A DNA stretch of 64,000 bases from Tatumella punctata (GCF_039523735.1 NZ_BAAAFW010000059.1:124001-188000); one strand, 5' to 3'; positions 1-9,368 are shown, counted from the stretch's first letter. Made by a program: numbers and translations. The notes: generated by a model not told the origin, from the letters alone.

Positions 1-1
1 C

Positions 2-1345
2 CGGCTGGCGAAGGGGATGACCGAAGTCCCTGATGCGCCGGATCCGCGCACTAACTACGGGCAGTCATGGAGTTACGCAAATTTAACCACCCGTTATGCC
101 TTACTGAAAAATGACTACCACCTGACACCGGACTGGGTATTCTACAGTGCTATCGGGGCTAACCATACCAATGAATGGTCGGCCAGCGGGTCGCCGGTAG
201 TATCAGACCTGAACGGGGATTCCACGATGAGCCGTCTGGATACTCATTACTCTGCCGATACAGTGGCCGGTATGGCCGGGGTCCGCGGGAAATTCCGCAC
301 CGGTGATGTCAGCCATCAGGTTAACCTCGGTTATTCCGGTATCTATAATCGGGCAGGCAGCGCCTATCTGATGTCGGGAACTTTCACCGGACCGAATATC
401 TATAACCCTTCGCCGGTAACTGCCGGGCCGATGATTTATTCCGGCGGTAATATGTCGGCACCTTCCGTACGCAGCCGTACCGTCAATAACGGCATTTCCC
501 TGTCAGATACGCTCGGGATACTCGACGACCGCCTGTTATTCACGGCCGGTGCCCGCTACCAGAAACTGCGGGTACGTAACTACCAATACAGTGGTGCGGA
601 AGATACGGCCAGTGCATTTGATGCCCATCGCTGGTCACCGGTCTATGGTGTGGTATGGAAAGCACAGGACTGGCTGTCTCTGTACGCAAACCATACGGAA
701 GGTCTGCAGGCGGCAGCCGTTGCCCCGTCAAATGCGGTGAATGCAGGCCAGGTGCCGGGTATCGGACGTACGCGACAGAACGAAGTCGGGGTTAAAGTAC
801 AGCGCGGCACCTTTGGCGGAAACCTGGCCCTGTTTGATATGCGTAAGATGGCGGGCCGTCTGGACAGTGACCAGGTATATCGTCTGACCGGTGAACAGCG
901 TAATCAGGGCATTGAAGTCAATATCTTCGGTGAGCCGATCCTTGGCTGGCGGGTGAATGCCGGCAGCAGCTGGCTGAAACCGGTTATGCACAATACCAGC
1001 GACGGATCCAATGGTAAGGATGCTGTAGGCGTACCGCGTAATCAATGGACACTGGGTTCTGAATGGGATATTCCGGGCGTACAGGGCGTCACCTTATCGG
1101 GCACCCTGGTGCATACCAGCCGCCAGTATTACGATGTGGCCAATACTATGCCGATACCGGCCTGGACCCGTCTGGACCTCGGGGTACAGTATGTGACCTC
1201 ACTGCAGGAGACCCGTGTAACCTGGCGCGCCGGGCTGGAAAACGTCACCAACAGAAAATACTGGCAAACCGTCGGTCAGAGTAATGGTTATCTGACCCAG
1301 GGGGATCCGCGAACCCTTAAATTATCAATGAGTGTCGATTTCTGA
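2..1345 (+). CDS. TonB-dependent siderophore receptor, C-terminal part (cut by window edge)
   Basis: This is the C-terminal ~447 residues of an outer-membrane TonB-dependent receptor, which imports a ferric siderophore using energy from TonB/ExbBD. The frame is open to the left edge, so the plug domain and TonB box lie outside the window. What is visible is barrel sequence: alternating amphipathic strands, a late 'LGVQYVTS' strand, the 'AGLENVTNRKYW' segment typical of siderophore receptors just before the end, and a terminal Phe (SMSVDF) as used for BAM insertion. An ABC exporter of the cyclic peptide/siderophore type follows 64 bases later, so this may be the end of a siderophore synthesis/uptake locus. 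The ligand cannot be named from this part. Confidence 0.9.
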   Translation, partial: RLAKGMTEVPDAPDPRTNYGQSWSYANLTTRYALLKNDYHLTPDWVFYSAIGANHTNEWSASGSPVVSDLNGDSTMSRLDTHYSADTVAGMAGVRGKFRTGDVSHQVNLGYSGIYNRAGSAYLMSGTFTGPNIYNPSPVTAGPMIYSGGNMSAPSVRSRTVNNGISLSDTLGILDDRLLFTAGARYQKLRVRNYQYSGAEDTASAFDAHRWSPVYGVVWKAQDWLSLYANHTEGLQAAAVAPSNAVNAGQVPGIGRTRQNEVGVKVQRGTFGGNLALFDMRKMAGRLDSDQVYRLTGEQRNQGIEVNIFGEPILGWRVNAGSSWLKPVMHNTSDGSNGKDAVGVPRNQWTLGSEWDIPGVQGVTLSGTLVHTSRQYYDVANTMPIPAWTRLDLGVQYVTSLQETRVTWRAGLENVTNRKYWQTVGQSNGYLTQGDPRTLKLSMSVDF

Positions 1346-1372
1346 TCACTCCCGTTGTTCCTCAGCCCCTGT

Positions 1373-1400
1373 CCGCCGGCCAGTCCGGCGGCCATTTTTA
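1373..1400 (+). terminator. Hairpin with short T-tract between receptor and ABC exporter
   Basis: CCGCCGG (1373-1379) pairs with CCGGCGG (1385-1391) around a 5-base loop and is followed by CCATTTTTA. It could end or attenuate the receptor transcript ahead of the exporter gene. Confidence 0.55.
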
Positions 1401-1409
1401 CAGTGAACT

Positions 1410-3050
1410 ATGTCGCTACTACGATCGATTCTGAAACAGCATTTGCTGGCTATCGGCGGAATTATTCTGCTTAACCTGACCAGTGCCTGTCTGGGTATTT
1501 TTACCATTGCTTATATTAATCAGACCCTGGCCGATGAAAGCTCGTTATATACCGGGCTGAGCAAGCTGACCGGGCTGCTGATCCTGCTGTTACTGATTAC
1601 GCTGGCAGCACAGTGGGGACTGACGGCGCTGGGGCATCATTTTATCTGGCAGAAACGCAGCCGGATCATCCGGCAAATGATGGCCACACCACTGGATAAG
1701 TTAGAGCAACAGGGGGACGGTGAGTTACTGTCTCTGCTGGGGCCGGATATTCGTAATATCACCCTGGCTTTTGTCCGTCTGCCTGAATTAATTCAGGGAG
1801 TCGTGCTGGGCGGGGTGGCGATCGGCTATCTCGGCTATTTATCCCTGCCTGTATCAGGGATAGTGATTATCTGGATGGGGCTGACTTTTTATACCGGTTA
1901 CCGGATGGTGGCTAAGGTCTATCATCATATCCGCCATGTCCGTGACTATGAGAGCCAGTTGCAGGAGGTCTTCCAGGTGGTTATCCACGGTAAAAAAGAA
2001 CTGAGCCTGAATCCGGCCAGGGCCCGGCACTTTTATGACCATGATTATCAGCAGGCGGCCCTCGGCTACCGGCAGCATATTATCCGCGCCGACAGTTTTC
2101 ATATTTCGGCGATTAACTGGTCAAATATCATGATGCTCGGGCTAATCGGGCTGATTTTCCTGGCGTCCCGGTCGCTGGGATGGATCTCCGCCACCACAGC
2201 CACATCTTTCTCCCTGACCGTCTTGTTTTTACGCTCTCCGTTGCTCCAGGCGATTGGTGCCTGGCCGACGTTGCTGAGCGGGGAACTGGCCTGGCAAAAA
2301 ATCAATCAGATATTTCCCGACCGGGCGACGACTGAGCCGCCGCCTGCTACGGCGATCCCTGCCGACTGGCAGATCCTGCGCTGGGAAAATCTCAGCTGGT
2401 ATTACCCGCAGAGCGGGTTCCGGGTGGGTCCGGTGAATGCCACTCTCAGACGCGGGGAAATTGTATTTATTATCGGTGCCAATGGCTCCGGGAAATCGAC
2501 CCTTAGTCAGATGCTGGCCGGTTTGTATAAAGATCCTCAGGCGAAAGTCTGGCTGGATAATCAGCCGCTGGACAATACAGGGTTAAAATCTCTGTTTTCG
2601 GTGGTATTTACCCGGCCTTATTTGTTTAAAACCCTGTTTGTTGAACCACAGCCGGAGGATCAGGCCCTGACAGAACAGTGGCTGGAAAAAATGCAGCTGG
2701 GGGAGAAAATTTATGTCGAGGATCACCAGCTGAGTACGCTGGAACTGTCTCAGGGGCAAAAAAAACGAGTGGCATTGTTACTGGCGCTGGCGGAAAAGCG
2801 CGATATTTTGTTTCTTGATGAGTGGGCTGCCGAACAGGATCCCCAGTTCCGGCGCTATTTCTATCGTGAATTGTTGCCGTGGTTAGTGTCGCAGGGCAAA
2901 ACCCTGCTGATTATCAGTCATGATGATGATTACTTTGATGTCGCAGACCGGGTCCTGCAGATGCAGCAGGGACAGCTTATGGAACTGTCCGCAGCACAGC
3001 GGCGGCAGGCTGCCAGAGAGGTACTTGCACAGCCGGTTCAGGGCGGATAA
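1410..3050 (+). CDS. Cyclic peptide/siderophore export ABC transporter (PvdE/SyrD type)
   Basis: Fused membrane and ATPase half-transporter of 546 residues. Several hydrophobic helices occupy roughly residues 10-290. The nucleotide-binding domain follows, with Walker A GANGSGKST (~355-363), an unusual signature LSQGQKKR (~444) in place of LSGGQ, and Walker B DILFLDEW (~466), then a His switch 'ISHDDDYF'. 'LDEWAAEQDP' after Walker B and the LSQGQ signature are characteristic of the PvdE/SyrD/YojI subfamily, which exports peptide siderophores, lipopeptides or microcins across the inner membrane. The position directly after a siderophore receptor supports a siderophore role. The ATG at 1410 has only a weak ribosome binding site. 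Confidence 0.88.
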   Translation: MSLLRSILKQHLLAIGGIILLNLTSACLGIFTIAYINQTLADESSLYTGLSKLTGLLILLLLITLAAQWGLTALGHHFIWQKRSRIIRQMMATPLDKLEQQGDGELLSLLGPDIRNITLAFVRLPELIQGVVLGGVAIGYLGYLSLPVSGIVIIWMGLTFYTGYRMVAKVYHHIRHVRDYESQLQEVFQVVIHGKKELSLNPARARHFYDHDYQQAALGYRQHIIRADSFHISAINWSNIMMLGLIGLIFLASRSLGWISATTATSFSLTVLFLRSPLLQAIGAWPTLLSGELAWQKINQIFPDRATTEPPPATAIPADWQILRWENLSWYYPQSGFRVGPVNATLRRGEIVFIIGANGSGKSTLSQMLAGLYKDPQAKVWLDNQPLDNTGLKSLFSVVFTRPYLFKTLFVEPQPEDQALTEQWLEKMQLGEKIYVEDHQLSTLELSQGQKKRVALLLALAEKRDILFLDEWAAEQDPQFRRYFYRELLPWLVSQGKTLLIISHDDDYFDVADRVLQMQQGQLMELSAAQRRQAAREVLAQPVQGG

Positions 3051-3057
3051 ATAAACA

Positions 3058-3077
3058 GGGGCTGCGCGGGCAGCCCC
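3058..3077. terminator. Terminator hairpin between convergent genes
   Basis: GGGGCTGC (3058-3065) pairs with GCAGCCCC (3070-3077) around a GCGG tetraloop. On the minus strand it is followed by TGTTTATTTA, so it fits best as terminator of the dehydrogenase operon ending at 3095. It may also serve the exporter gene. Confidence 0.65.
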
Positions 3078-3094
3078 CGGGAAAGTGACCCGTA

Positions 3095-4450
3095 TCAGCG
3101 TTTTTTACGACGGGATCGCCGCACAACACCAGCGATAATCAGCCCGGCAACAATCACCACGGCAGCGATCATTCCGCCCCTGGCTATCGACAACAGCGGG
3201 GACGGTGCACCTCCTGCCCGCAGTACTGCGACCCGTTGCGGACTGGTCTGTACCTCCCTGTCACCGAAGGTGCTGAAGATATAATTAACCAGTGTCGAGA
3301 TTTGCTGATCATTCATACTGCTGCTGAATGACGGCATAGCCTGTCCGTGGTCAGGGGTTAATCCGTCGAGAATCGCCATTACCGCATTATCAGCCACCGG
3401 ACGCTGCAGCGCCGCATTGCCGTACAGCGCCGGCAATCCGCGGCTGCCCTGGCCCGATAACTGATGGCAGGTTGCACAGTGTTCTGAATAAAGCTGAGCC
3501 CCCGGTGAGGCACTGTCGTTCATCAGCGCCAGCTCAGAGACTCGCGGCGGGCTGGCAGGTAACCGGCCCGGCGCGGCATTCTCCGGCTGAGGTGTAGTGG
3601 CGCGAATATAGGTCACGATGGCATTAATATCGCTGGCTGACAGTCGGCTAAAGCTTTTATTAATCGCTTCCAGCATCGGACCACCCGCCTGTGAACCGGT
3701 CGGTGAATGGCCGGCAGACAGATAGCTGGCCAAATCACTGGCAGACCAGTGACCGATACCGGCATGCATATCCGGGGTGATATTCGGGGCAAACCAGGTA
3801 CCGAGCGAAGCACCGGCCAGCGCCTGACCCTGTTTCTCGGCCATCAGGGCATTGCGCGGGGTATGGCAGGTTGAACAGTGGGCCAGTCCCTGTACCAGGT
3901 AAGCCCCGCGGTTCCAGGCCGCAGACTGACTGCTGTCCTCAGTATAAGGCTTGTCCCCCGCAAACAGCAGATTCCACCCGGCCATGGAAAAACGGATATT
4001 GAACGGGAACGGCAAGTCGGTGGCCCGGGTTTTTTGATCGACCGGAGCCACAGCCTGCATAAAGTATGCATACAGGGCCTGCATATCCTGATCGGTGATT
4101 CTGGCATAAGAGGTATAAGGCATCGCCGGGTACAGGCGGGCACCGTCTTTTCTGATGCCCTGGCGCACTGCTTTTTCGAAATCGGCCAGTGAATAGTCAC
4201 CGATACCGTCAGTTTTCGACGGGGTGATATTGGTCGATATAATTTTACCGATCGGGGTGGCTATCGCCAGCCCGCCGGCAAAAGGCTTACCGCCATCGGT
4301 CGTGTGACAAGCGGCACAGTCCCCGGCGACAGACAAATATTGCCCTTTTTCAACCAGCCGCTGTCCGGCACTATCTTCCGCAAAGGCGGTGCTGGTCAGT
4401 ACCAGCCCGCTGAGCGCAGCCGCAATGCTCAGAGAAAGCAATCTTTTCAT
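3095..4450 (-). CDS. Triheme cytochrome c subunit of membrane-bound sugar dehydrogenase complex A
   Basis: A 451-residue cytochrome with three CXXCH heme sites: CAACH (C45-H49), CSTCH (~191) and CATCH (~323). A signal peptide precedes Ala-Glu at residues ~24-25. A C-terminal membrane helix at ~425-445 is followed by a basic tail (RRSRRKKR), which anchors it on the periplasmic face. In the gluconate/2-ketogluconate/sorbitol dehydrogenase family this subunit takes electrons from the FAD subunit and passes them to ubiquinone. It is the last gene of a three-gene minus-strand operon, 11 bases after the FAD subunit. The exact substrate (gluconate, 2-ketogluconate or another sugar acid/polyol) cannot be settled from sequence. 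Confidence 0.92.
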   Translation of the reverse strand: MKRLLSLSIAAALSGLVLTSTAFAEDSAGQRLVEKGQYLSVAGDCAACHTTDGGKPFAGGLAIATPIGKIISTNITPSKTDGIGDYSLADFEKAVRQGIRKDGARLYPAMPYTSYARITDQDMQALYAYFMQAVAPVDQKTRATDLPFPFNIRFSMAGWNLLFAGDKPYTEDSSQSAAWNRGAYLVQGLAHCSTCHTPRNALMAEKQGQALAGASLGTWFAPNITPDMHAGIGHWSASDLASYLSAGHSPTGSQAGGPMLEAINKSFSRLSASDINAIVTYIRATTPQPENAAPGRLPASPPRVSELALMNDSASPGAQLYSEHCATCHQLSGQGSRGLPALYGNAALQRPVADNAVMAILDGLTPDHGQAMPSFSSSMNDQQISTLVNYIFSTFGDREVQTSPQRVAVLRAGGAPSPLLSIARGGMIAAVVIVAGLIIAGVVRRSRRKKR

Positions 4451-4461
4451 CGGCGATCCCC

Positions 4462-6066
4462 TCAGAGTTTGCCAAGAATGGCGTCAGCAGTACGTAAACC
4501 GAGCGCACAGGCAGTCAGCGTTGAGTTGGCTGTTGCCACTGTCGGCATCACCCCGGTAGAAACCATGTACAGATTATCGAATTCCCAGGCTTTTCCTGTC
4601 GGGTCAGTCACTGAGGTTTTTTCATCGAGGCCCATGGCCAGGGTGCCGGTAATATGCTGGTTATTACTGTAAACGCCGGGCGGTGAATAGCGGACATCCG
4701 TGGCACCCAGCAGACTGGCAATTTCTGCGTACACTTTCAGGGAGTGCTGCATACCTCTTTCGATATACCCGTCATAGGAATAAGAGAATGCCGGTACCGG
4801 TAAGCCCAGAGCATCTTTTTTACGGGTACTGAGCATGGTGCGGTTATCAGGATCTGGTAATTGTTCGAGCACGTTTTTAATACTCAGTTCATGGGATGCA
4901 CGGTAGACAATGGCATTATCGAGGTCTGCGCCGGTCAGTCCTTCTTTAATTGCCCCGGCAGTGACTCCGGCAACCCGTGATGAGTTAGAAATATCAATAC
5001 GGAATGCGGCCGATTCGGAACGGAATGCACCGTCACGTAATTGCTGAATAGATGACGGGCTCATCGGGCCCCGGCCCGGCCAGAGTGGCTCATCCACATA
5101 AAAGGTGGCAGAGTTTGAGGGATGATCCATCAGGTTACGCCCCAGCTGATCATAGTTATTACACAGACCCCGAGGGTTTTTATCATCTGCCGACAGCATC
5201 AGGATACGCGGTATTTCTATCGCATTTGCGGCCATCACAAAAACGTCCGCGGTCACCCGATGGGATTGTTTATTCCAGTCGTAGTAATGCAGCGCGGTGA
5301 TTTTGCCGTGACCGTTGTGTTCAAGTTTATAGACCACCGCCTGCGGAATCAGCTCTACTCCGGCTATTTCTGCCGCTGTGGCGGCGATCCCCCCGTGATA
5401 CTGTGCATCAATCGGGCAAACCGGCATACAGTTGTTGTTACCGCAACACTGGGGACGGCCATCATAAGGAACCGAATTACGGCCGGTGGTATTGGTCAGC
5501 ACTTCGTAACGGGGGGCCAGACGTGCGGTCACCCGCTGTTCAAGGTAAGACATGGTAACGCCCGGCATCGGGTAAGGGTGCCGGCGTGGTGAATATTTAG
5601 CCATAGCGTCCGGGCCGGAGACTCCCCACAGCAGTTCCGCTTCGTAATAGTAGGGTTCCAGGTCCTCGTAACTGATCGGCCAGTCGCGGCCGACGCCGTA
5701 CAGGGATTTCAGACGGAAATCGTTGGGTAACAAGCGCCAGGCTTGTGCTGCCCAGTGCCAGCTGGTACCGCCGACCACCCTCAGATATTCCGGCTTATAA
5801 GCTTTCGGCCCGGTCTGGTCCAGGTAGCCGTTATCTTCCGGTTTATAGTCGGGGAACGGGGCGATTTCTGAATTCGGGTAAGGGGCGATAAAATCGTCTT
5901 TACGGGCCGAGTGGCGAAAATTATTGACGATTTGATCACGCTGGATGCGCGGGCCGGCTTCCAGCATCAGGACCTTGCGACCGGCCAGCGCCAGTTTTCG
6001 GGCGGTCAGGGAACCGACAACACCGGAGCCGACCACAACGATATCGGCAGAAATAGTTTCAGACAT
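4462..6066 (-). CDS. FAD (GMC-family) large subunit of membrane-bound sugar dehydrogenase complex A
   Basis: A 534-residue GMC oxidoreductase. The FAD-binding glycine motif VVVGSGVVGS lies near residue 10, GGTSWHW in the middle, and the C-terminal active-site region carries NNQHITGT (catalytic His) and ATANSTLT. A cysteine cluster CCGNNNCMPVCP matches the 3Fe-4S site known in FAD-dependent glucose dehydrogenase large subunits. There is no signal peptide of its own; this family is co-exported by the Tat signal of the small subunit. The ATG at 6066 is preferred because GAGAAG lies 9 bases upstream; the frame also opens at a GTG three codons earlier. It sits between the small-subunit and cytochrome genes. 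Confidence 0.93.
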   Translation of the reverse strand: MSETISADIVVVGSGVVGSLTARKLALAGRKVLMLEAGPRIQRDQIVNNFRHSARKDDFIAPYPNSEIAPFPDYKPEDNGYLDQTGPKAYKPEYLRVVGGTSWHWAAQAWRLLPNDFRLKSLYGVGRDWPISYEDLEPYYYEAELLWGVSGPDAMAKYSPRRHPYPMPGVTMSYLEQRVTARLAPRYEVLTNTTGRNSVPYDGRPQCCGNNNCMPVCPIDAQYHGGIAATAAEIAGVELIPQAVVYKLEHNGHGKITALHYYDWNKQSHRVTADVFVMAANAIEIPRILMLSADDKNPRGLCNNYDQLGRNLMDHPSNSATFYVDEPLWPGRGPMSPSSIQQLRDGAFRSESAAFRIDISNSSRVAGVTAGAIKEGLTGADLDNAIVYRASHELSIKNVLEQLPDPDNRTMLSTRKKDALGLPVPAFSYSYDGYIERGMQHSLKVYAEIASLLGATDVRYSPPGVYSNNQHITGTLAMGLDEKTSVTDPTGKAWEFDNLYMVSTGVMPTVATANSTLTACALGLRTADAILGKL

Positions 6067-6116
6067 TCTGATCACTTCTCACAGGATAAAATTTAACAGT
6101 TCACCGGCAGGGCCGG

Positions 6117-6620
6117 TTAAAAAGGTCTGGCCGCCCAGCTGCCATAAGCGCCATAGGCGTAAGTCGGGGGGTTAAGCACCGCGGCAACCTGCTGGTTTGC
6201 CAGGTCATCAACGTACGCCACACAAATGGCTTTATCACCGCTTCCGGCAATCCCCAGGTACCAGCCCGTCAGGATCAGCGCCGGTAAGTCAGCCAGATCG
6301 GTCACACGACTGTCGGCGGCCAGCCGCGTTTTCAGGGCCGCCGCAGGGACTGAATTCTGAGTGACCCACTGTTTCAGACGTGACAGACGTTGCGGGAACT
6401 GGCTATCAATGTGGCTGAAAGCAGCAAACAGCGCGCGACTGTATTCTGCAGGCAGAGTGTTACGGCCGGTTAACAGCATGGAGATATCACTAAAGTCGCT
6501 ATTGTCAGGTGTGTCGGCGAAAGCCGGTAGTATCGCTGACGGTAGCAGTGACGTGGCAGCCAGCGCGCCCATTCCCTGCAATATTCGCCTGCGCGATATC
6601 TTATTAAACATATCAATCAT
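6117..6620 (-). CDS. Small (gamma) subunit of sugar dehydrogenase complex A, Tat-exported
   Basis: A 167-residue member of the gluconate 2-dehydrogenase subunit 3 / sugar dehydrogenase small subunit family. It begins with a twin-arginine signal (SRRRILQGMG followed by a hydrophobic stretch and an Ala-rich cleavage region). In this family the small subunit stabilises the folded FAD subunit and carries it through the Tat pathway. The C-terminal 'AYGAYGSWAARPF' is typical. AGGAA lies 7 bases before the ATG. It is the first gene of the operon, with 50 bases to the FAD-subunit gene. Confidence 0.9.
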   Translation of the reverse strand: MIDMFNKISRRRILQGMGALAATSLLPSAILPAFADTPDNSDFSDISMLLTGRNTLPAEYSRALFAAFSHIDSQFPQRLSRLKQWVTQNSVPAAALKTRLAADSRVTDLADLPALILTGWYLGIAGSGDKAICVAYVDDLANQQVAAVLNPPTYAYGAYGSWAARPF

Positions 6621-7153
6621 TCACATTTCCTGATGTTATTTATAGTGTTCAGCAAAGGGTGTAACCACGACATTGTTATTCCAGTGACAAAAAATAGTGA
6701 TCATCACAATGATAACGCCGGTAAGTATAATCATCTGGTTAACTATTATGTACAGGATATTTAACAGGTGCCGGAGAGTGTCCGGCAGCGTTACCGGACG
6801 GGATTATCTTTTTGTGGTAGCGTTTACACTCGATGTTTTATCAGGGTTAATAAAAATAAAAAGCCAAATCAAGATGTTGTATATTTCTGAACCAAAAAAC
6901 AAAAATGTTTCATTTATGTTAATTTTTCTGCATTGGCCTGATAAAGAGTAATGTAACAAAGTAATACTCTTTTTAAGGTTACCGGTAACATTGTATTGCT
7001 GTCAGCCGGTATCTGGCGATGAGCCGGTCATCAGAATCATGACTTTCATCGACGGACTGTCAGTGATCTGAAAGTTAATTATGATTAAGTATTTATCGGG
7101 CCCTGATATGCTGTTGATGATGCAAACACAACCTATAAAAAGAGAGATACACT
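6621..7153. other. Intergenic region between divergent dehydrogenase operon and M20 gene
   Basis: This 533-base divergent promoter region contains no gene I can support. An 84-codon frame at 6697-6951 lacks a ribosome binding site and protein-like composition. A hairpin GTCCGG/CCGGAC lies at 6780-6799, an AT-rich block at 6840-6960, and a GntR-like palindrome at 6976-6991. Confidence 0.6.
6976..6991. promoter_or_regulatory. Palindrome resembling a GntR (LacI-family gluconate repressor) operator
   Basis: AGGTTACCGGTAACAT contains the perfect 12-base palindrome GTTACCGGTAAC (6978-6989). It matches the E. coli GntR operator form ATGTTA-N4-TAACAT at 11 of 12 specified positions. It lies 163 bases before the M20 gene and 356 bases before the start of dehydrogenase complex A. 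A gluconate-responsive repressor would fit a gluconate-type dehydrogenase, but no gntR gene is in the window. Confidence 0.45.
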
Positions 7154-8329
7154 ATGTCTGATGTTGTTATCCCGGCGATTAAACAGTATGAAGAGGAGAT
7201 GATCGCTATCCGTCGTCATCTGCACGCTCACCCGGAACTCAGTCTGCAGGAATTTGAGACCAGCCAGTTTGTCGCTGAAAAACTGACGGAATGGGGCTAC
7301 CGGGTGACGCGGGAAATAGGTAAAACCGGGCTGGTGGGGACGCTGAGCAAAGGGCATTCGGCGAAATCTATCGGCCTGCGTGCTGATATGGATGCCTTGC
7401 CGATCCAGGAAACCACCGGACTGAGTTATGCCAGTCAGCATCCCGGTAAGATGCATGCCTGTGGTCATGATGGCCATACTACCATTTTACTGTCCGCAGC
7501 CAGATATCTGGCCAGTGATGAATGCCGGTTTGATGGTACGGTACATGTGATTTTTCAGCCTGCGGAAGAAGCGATTGGCGGCGCTGATTTGATGATTCAG
7601 GACGGATTGTTTGAGCGTTTCCCCTGCGATGCTATCTATGCATTACATAACCGTCCCGGGCTGCCGGCCGGAAAATTTGGTTTCTATGCCGGTCATTTTA
7701 TGGCCTCGGCTGATACGGTAAAGATCACTCTGCAGGGTAAAGGCGGGCACGGGGCTCACCCGGAAAACACCGTCGACCCGCTGGTGGCCGCCGCCGCGCT
7801 GATTATGTCATTACAGACCATTGTCTCGCGTAATGTCACTCCGGGAGAGACGGCGATTGTCACCGTCGGGATGTTGCATGCAGGAGTGGCATCCAATGTT
7901 ATTCCCGAAACTGCGGAGATGGAACTGACGGTACGGGCAATGAAACCGGAGGTCAGGGAACTGCTGATCCGCCGTATTCATGAAATCAGTGAACTGACAG
8001 CCCGGAGCTACGGTGCCAGGGCGACCCTGCAGGTCTGTGAGTCTTACCCGGTACTGACCAATAGTGCGCAGCACACGGCTGACGCTAAAGCGCTGGCGAT
8101 TGAAGTCTTTGGCCGCGATGCAGTGGAAGACAATATTATTCCATCCACCGGCAGCGAAGACTTTTCCTTTATGCTGGAAAAACGTCCGGGGTGTTATTTT
8201 CTGCTGGGAAATGACAGCCCGCAGGGGCAGGGCTGTTCACTGCATAACCCGGGGTATGACTTTAATGACCAGATTATTTCTGCGGGGGCGTCTTTCTTCG
8301 TCAGGCTGGTACAACGGTATTGCTGCTGA
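7154..8329 (+). CDS. M20-family amidohydrolase (hippurate hydrolase/aminoacylase type)
   Basis: A 391-residue metallo-amidohydrolase of the M20D branch (hippuricase, IAA-amino acid hydrolase, N-acyl amino acid deacylase), which cleaves an acyl group from an amino acid. Metal and catalytic motifs are present: RADMDALP (~80), HACGHDGH (~100), FQPAEEA (~135) and the late EDFSFML. The central dimerisation domain starts near residue 185 (GKGGHGAHPE). It has no signal peptide, so it is cytoplasmic. Its end converges on the binding-protein gene at 8378. It is a diverged paralog of the M20 gene at 22318 and may act on a related conjugate. The substrate is unknown. Confidence 0.9.
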   Translation: MSDVVIPAIKQYEEEMIAIRRHLHAHPELSLQEFETSQFVAEKLTEWGYRVTREIGKTGLVGTLSKGHSAKSIGLRADMDALPIQETTGLSYASQHPGKMHACGHDGHTTILLSAARYLASDECRFDGTVHVIFQPAEEAIGGADLMIQDGLFERFPCDAIYALHNRPGLPAGKFGFYAGHFMASADTVKITLQGKGGHGAHPENTVDPLVAAAALIMSLQTIVSRNVTPGETAIVTVGMLHAGVASNVIPETAEMELTVRAMKPEVRELLIRRIHEISELTARSYGARATLQVCESYPVLTNSAQHTADAKALAIEVFGRDAVEDNIIPSTGSEDFSFMLEKRPGCYFLLGNDSPQGQGCSLHNPGYDFNDQIISAGASFFVRLVQRYCC

Positions 8330-8351
8330 GAGGTAAGCCGATAAGGGCTCT

Positions 8352-8371
8352 CCCCGGTACGGATACCGGGG
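8352..8371. terminator. Bidirectional terminator hairpin
   Basis: CCCCGGTA (8352-8359) pairs with TACCGGGG (8364-8371) around CGGA. It lies between two convergent genes and carries A/T-rich flanks on both sides. Confidence 0.65.
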
Positions 8372-8377
8372 AAAGAC

Positions 8378-9154
8378 TTACTGTGGCGGATAGACGCTGA
8401 AGGTAAAATACTTTTTTTCGATACGCGCATATTCACCGCTTTTATGGATCGCGGCGATAGCATTATTAATTAAGGTCAGACGGGCAGTATCACCTTGACG
8501 TAAGCCGATCCCGGAACCCTGCCCGAAAAACACCTTATCTTCCGGCTGTGCACTGACAGAATAACCTTTCCCCTGCGGTGTTTTCAGAAAACCGTTATCT
8601 GCGGTGACGGCATCTGTCAGGGTGCCGTCCAGCCGGCCGGCAACCAGATCCGGGTAGATTGCATCCTGATTAGGATAGGAGACGACCTGTACCCCGGCCG
8701 GGGCCCATTTTGCTTTTGCCCAGGCTTCCTGGGTGGTTCCCTGGGCAACCCCGATAGTTTTTCCTTTCAGCGTTGCCAGGTCATCGGTGATATGGCTACC
8801 GTCAGCCACCACCAGTGCATTCGGTGTATGATAAATCATGTCCGAGAAAGCAATTTGTTGCTGGCGTTTCTCGGTACGGGACATAGAAGAGAGGATGGCA
8901 TCAAATTTTTTCGCTTGCAGTGCCGGAATCAAACCGTCGAAGCTGAGCTCTGTCCATTGGCAGGTCACCTGTGCCTGTTTACAGATAGCGTTACCGAGAT
9001 CAATATCGAATCCCTGTAATTTGCCTTCTGCTGTTTTAAATTCAAAGGGCGGAAAGGTGGGATCCACGGCAAAGCGCAATACGTCGGCAGCGCTGGCAAT
9101 ACCGCTGATACCTAACAAACCGGCCAGCCCACAGGCAGAAATGATTTTTTTCAC
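8378..9154 (-). CDS. Periplasmic amino-acid ABC transporter binding protein (family 3, ArgT/HisJ-like)
   Basis: A 258-residue family 3 solute-binding protein. It has a signal peptide ending ISGIASA-A (~22), then the family pattern: LRFAVDPTFPPFEF, GFDIDLGNAIC, FDAILSSMSRTEKR with the ligand-binding Arg, and GVAQGTTQE. This fold captures basic or polar amino acids for an ABC permease. No permease or ATPase gene is adjacent, so it is an orphan that would have to use a permease encoded elsewhere. It is convergent with the M20 amidohydrolase, which suggests, without proving, uptake of the amino acid released or handled there. Confidence 0.88.
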   Translation of the reverse strand: MKKIISACGLAGLLGISGIASAADVLRFAVDPTFPPFEFKTAEGKLQGFDIDLGNAICKQAQVTCQWTELSFDGLIPALQAKKFDAILSSMSRTEKRQQQIAFSDMIYHTPNALVVADGSHITDDLATLKGKTIGVAQGTTQEAWAKAKWAPAGVQVVSYPNQDAIYPDLVAGRLDGTLTDAVTADNGFLKTPQGKGYSVSAQPEDKVFFGQGSGIGLRQGDTARLTLINNAIAAIHKSGEYARIEKKYFTFSVYPPQ

Positions 9155-9368
9155 TGATGATTACCTTATTAATTATAATACCCTGTTATCCGGCAACCGG
9201 AGGTTACCCGGCCCTGTATTCTTAATTCTGCTGCAGTCTGTCCTCTGCAACCTGTATTTCAATAACAGAACAGAAAGTAACGGTCAACAGGGATTAAGCG
9301 CAATCAGAACAGGGGGAGAGCATCGGCTGACGCAATAAATATGAGCGGTAAATCCCCGCATAGACAAC

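Noticed and set aside
3844..4200. Frames of 100+ codons overlapping the complex A cytochrome on both strands
   Set aside because: Shadow frames of a GC-rich gene with clear heme motifs; their own sequence is not protein-like.
6697..6951. 84-codon plus-strand frame in the region before the M20 gene
   Set aside because: No ribosome site, AT-driven composition and no family resemblance; it overlaps the promoter region.
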